This document shows positions 40,464-42,418 of a stretch of 42,418 nt of DNA, piece after piece. The stretch spans positions 1-42,418 of the forward strand of contig DBZL01000021.1 in assembly GCA_002311745.1 (NCBI GenBank), given 5' to 3'. Position 1 is the first letter of the stretch; the number at the start of each line of letters is the position of its first letter. Under the pieces are notes generated by a model that saw only the letters and a program-made list of their open reading frames with translations, had not been told where the DNA came from and searched no databases. The position numbers and the translations under genes are program-made. This stretch comes from Phycisphaerales bacterium UBA1161. Lineage in GTDB: Bacteria > Planctomycetota > Phycisphaerae > Tepidisphaerales > Tepidisphaeraceae.

Positions 40464-40476
40464 CAGCGGGAGTTGG

Positions 40477-41163
40477 TCAGGGGCGCAGAGCCGCGTCCGC
40501 GGTGGTCTCGCCTGGGGTACGATTGACGGAGCGGCGGCGAGCCTGCCACGCGTGGATGACCGCGGGGATCAGGGAAATGACGATGATCGCCAGAATCACG
40601 ACCTGGAAGTGGGTCTTGACCCAGGGAAATCGGCCAAAGCGGTAGCCCGCCATGGTCAACGTCACCACCCATAACAGTCCGCCGCTGACGCTGAAACCGA
40701 TGAATCGGGAAAAGGACATGCGGCCGATGCCGGCCACGAACGGGGCGAAGGTGCGGATGATCGGCACGAAGCGGGCGATGATGATGGTTTTGCGGCCGTG
40801 GCGCTGGTAAAAGCGGTGGGCTTCTTCCAGGTGTTTTTTGTTGAGCAGCCAGGAGCTTTCGCGGCTGAAAACCTTGGGGCCAACGCGAAAGCCGATGGAA
40901 TAATTGAGCAGGTCGCCGCAGTTAGCGCAGAGACACAGCATGACGATCACCGCGGGCAGGTGAATGGGCGAGCCGTCGGTGGCGGCCAGGGCCCCTACCG
41001 CGAAGAGCAGCGAATCGCCCGGCAAAAACGGCGTGACCACCAGCCCGGTTTCGCAGAAAACAATGACCGCCAGCAGAATGTAAACACCAATGCGATGCGC
41101 CGCGGCAAAGTCGTTGAGGTGCTTGTCGAGATGGATGAAGAGGTCTAGAGCTTGGTGAATCAT
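40477..41163 (-). CDS. DedA-family membrane protein
   Basis: A 228-residue DedA/SNARE-associated-family protein, with about 5-6 hydrophobic segments. It has the re-entrant motif E-T-G-L-V-V-T-P-F-L-P-G-D-S-L-L-F and the later R-F-V-P-I-I-R-T-F-A-P-F-V-A-G-I-G. The acidic and arginine residues important in YqjA/YghB are kept. These proteins act as lipid (undecaprenyl phosphate or phospholipid) flippases or proton-linked transporters. No ribosome site precedes the ATG; a long hairpin (41171-41208) sits 7 bases upstream of it instead. Confidence 0.88.
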   Translation of the reverse strand: MIHQALDLFIHLDKHLNDFAAAHRIGVYILLAVIVFCETGLVVTPFLPGDSLLFAVGALAATDGSPIHLPAVIVMLCLCANCGDLLNYSIGFRVGPKVFSRESSWLLNKKHLEEAHRFYQRHGRKTIIIARFVPIIRTFAPFVAGIGRMSFSRFIGFSVSGGLLWVVTLTMAGYRFGRFPWVKTHFQVVILAIIVISLIPAVIHAWQARRRSVNRTPGETTADAALRP

Positions 41164-41170
41164 GAGTGTG

Positions 41171-41208
41171 CGTTAGCTGACGATACTGGAGTCAGTTATC
41201 GGCTAACG
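41171..41208. promoter_or_regulatory. Long hairpin between dedA and clpC
   Basis: CGTTAGC (41171-41177) pairs with GCTAACG (41202-41208), with an inner CGATA/TATCG and CTG/CAG helix and a GAGT loop; one TGA and one T are bulged. It lies in the 5' leader of dedA, where a ribosome site would be expected, and could control its translation. The remaining 41209-41467 holds the clpC promoter and no gene. Confidence 0.45.
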
Positions 41209-41337
41209 CGGGGCGGCTGGCAACTGGGGATGCCCAAAAAGTTGTCGCGCTCGGCCGGCGAGCCGATATACGATGCGGCAACGTGCCTCGCGGATCGTTT
41301 CGTTGGTAAAGTGTAATAGACCGGCACGCACGGGACG

Positions 41338-41367
41338 TTGCTTGTGAAGGGGTAGCCCCCCTACAAT
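41338..41367 (+). promoter_or_regulatory. Promoter of clpC
   Basis: TTGCTT (41338-41343), 18 bases, TACAAT (41362-41367), giving a leader of about 95 bases. The spacer holds an inverted repeat GGGG-TA-GCCCC that could bind a regulator or fold. Confidence 0.5.
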
Positions 41368-41467
41368 CGACGGCAAGCGGGAGCGACCTTTTGCCGGGTC
41401 GCCAGGCCAGGGAGGGCATGCGGCGAGGGACCGGCACCCAAAAAACGCCGGCCTACAGGAGATGGAA

Positions 41468-42418
41468 ATGTTCGAACGATTCACGGATCGGGCCCGGAAG
41501 GTGATGGCCCTGGCCAACCAGGAAGCCCAGCGGTTCAACCACGAGTACATCGGCACCGAGCACATTCTGCTCGGTCTGGTCAAGGAAGGCAGCGGCGTCG
41601 GCGCCAACGTCCTTAAGAATCTGGATGTCGATCTTCGCAAGGTGAGGTTGGAAGTTGAAAAACTAGTCAAGAGCGGCCCGGACATGGTGACCATGGGCAA
41701 GTTGCCCCAGACGCCAAGGGCCAAAAAGGTGATCGAATACGCCATTGAAGAGGCTAGGAACCTCAATCACAACTACGTAGGCACGGAACACCTTTTGCTT
41801 GGCTTATTGCGTGAGCACGACGGCGTAGCGGCCCAGGTGCTCATGAATCTGGGCCTCAAGTTGGAAGAGGTCCGCGAAGAGGTTTTGAATCTTTTGGGAG
41901 CGGGTGTGGAAAGCGAAGAACCCCAGACACAGGAAAAACAGGGCCAGAACCGCAAGAGCAAAACGCCTGCGCTGGATAGCTTTGGGCGTGATCTGACGGA
42001 ACTGGCCCGCGAAGGGCAGCTCGACCCGGTCATCGGCCGCAAGAACGAGATCGAGCGCGTCATCCAGATTCTGTGCCGGCGTCAGAAGAACAACCCGGTG
42101 CTGCTGGGCGAGGCGGGCGTGGGCAAGACGGCCATCGTCGAGGGCCTGGCCCAGATGGTGATCTCCAGCACCGTGCCGGAGATCCTGCACGACCGGCGCA
42201 TCGTGGTGCTGGATTTGGCGATGATGGTCGCCGGCACCAAGTACCGCGGGCAGTTCGAGGAGCGCATCAAGGCGGTCATGAACGAGGTGCGCCGGGCCAA
42301 GAACGTCATTTTGTTCATCGACGAGCTGCACACGCTGGTGGGCGCCGGCGGAGCCGAGGGCGCCATCGACGCCAGCAACGTGCTCAAGCCGGCGTTGTCG
42401 CGCGGCGAAATCCAGTGC
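41468..42418 (+). CDS. clpC: ATP-dependent Clp protease ATPase subunit ClpC (5' part, cut by window end)
   Basis: The first 317 residues of an AAA+ unfoldase that feeds ClpP. The frame stays open to the last base of the window. The Clp-N domain appears as two repeats, each with a G-T-E-H-I/L-L-L-G-L motif (about residues 27-35 and 102-110). AAA domain 1 follows, with Walker A GEAGVGKT, Walker B in [13 protein letters not shown] and the pore-loop region [12 protein letters not shown] 41468 is selected because AGGAG (41457-41461) is 6 bases upstream and [10 protein letters not shown] is the usual beginning. With Bpt in the same window, it may degrade N-end-rule substrates; that link is inference. 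Confidence 0.95.
   Translation, partial: MFERFTDRARKVMALANQEAQRFNHEYIGTEHILLGLVKEGSGVGANVLKNLDVDLRKVRLEVEKLVKSGPDMVTMGKLPQTPRAKKVIEYAIEEARNLNHNYVGTEHLLLGLLREHDGVAAQVLMNLGLKLEEVREEVLNLLGAGVESEEPQTQEKQGQNRKSKTPALDSFGRDLTELAREGQLDPVIGRKNEIERVIQILCRRQKNNPVLLGEAGVGKTAIVEGLAQMVISSTVPEILHDRRIVVLDLAMMVAGTKYRGQFEERIKAVMNEVRRAKNVILFIDELHTLVGAGGAEGAIDASNVLKPALSRGEIQC

Noticed and set aside
1..42418. CRISPR array, integrase, att site or transposase gene
   Set aside because: No spaced direct repeats and no matching protein motifs were found; the tandem 8-mers have no spacers.

Overview
The window looks like a chromosomal segment of a GC-rich Gram-negative planctomycete, probably of the Phycisphaerae side of the phylum. 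This is inferred from gene style: ECF sigma factors with C-terminal membrane anchors and long extracytoplasmic tails, an FHA/RING-like membrane protein, a GYF_2 membrane protein, signal-peptide proteins of unknown function, a lipid A-type acyltransferase, and many short transcription units on both strands. No rRNA, tRNA, CRISPR array, integrase or transposase gene was found.

Layout. 1-5150: PLD-like protein, FHA/RING-like membrane protein, small membrane protein, ECF sigma factor, small basic protein, receiver-domain protein and the N-degron enzyme Bpt. 5170-9478: ProS (operon with bpt), a lipoprotein-type esterase, a GNAT acetyltransferase and GlyA. 9547-13442: a fluoride-responsive locus. 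A UspA protein and a CPA2 antiporter are read leftward and a dynamin-like GTPase rightward. Each transcript begins with what reads as a fluoride (crcB-type) riboswitch followed by an intrinsic terminator. 13489-20820: a triple YbjQ-domain protein, a DUF4282 protein and envelope-sugar genes (Ugd, GT-C transferase, WecA/TagO-like transferase, SDR epimerase). 20859-31497: CPBP protease, TrpC, a secreted protein with a collagen-like tail, a second and larger ECF sigma/membrane fusion, MoaA, an LpxL/HtrB-like acyltransferase, a GT4 transferase, a Gfo/Idh/MocA oxidoreductase and an MBL-fold hydrolase. 31536-33963: three secreted proteins, two of them tandem paralogues.

33964-36717 is the accessory-looking part: a REP-like hairpin, a 186-bp MITE-like inverted repeat flanked by TA, a strongly folded non-coding stretch ending in a U-run, two perfect palindromes, then a P-loop ATPase gene with visibly lower GC, coupled by an ATGA overlap to a DUF4926 protein. 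The right end returns to core genes: IspG, a small coiled-coil protein, ArgC, a GYF_2 protein, DedA and a ClpC gene truncated by the window edge.

The two observations most worth following are the divergent twin fluoride riboswitches, one apparently controlling a dynamin-like GTPase, and the module of structured RNA, P-loop ATPase and DUF4926 protein. All family calls come from reading the translations; no database search was possible.
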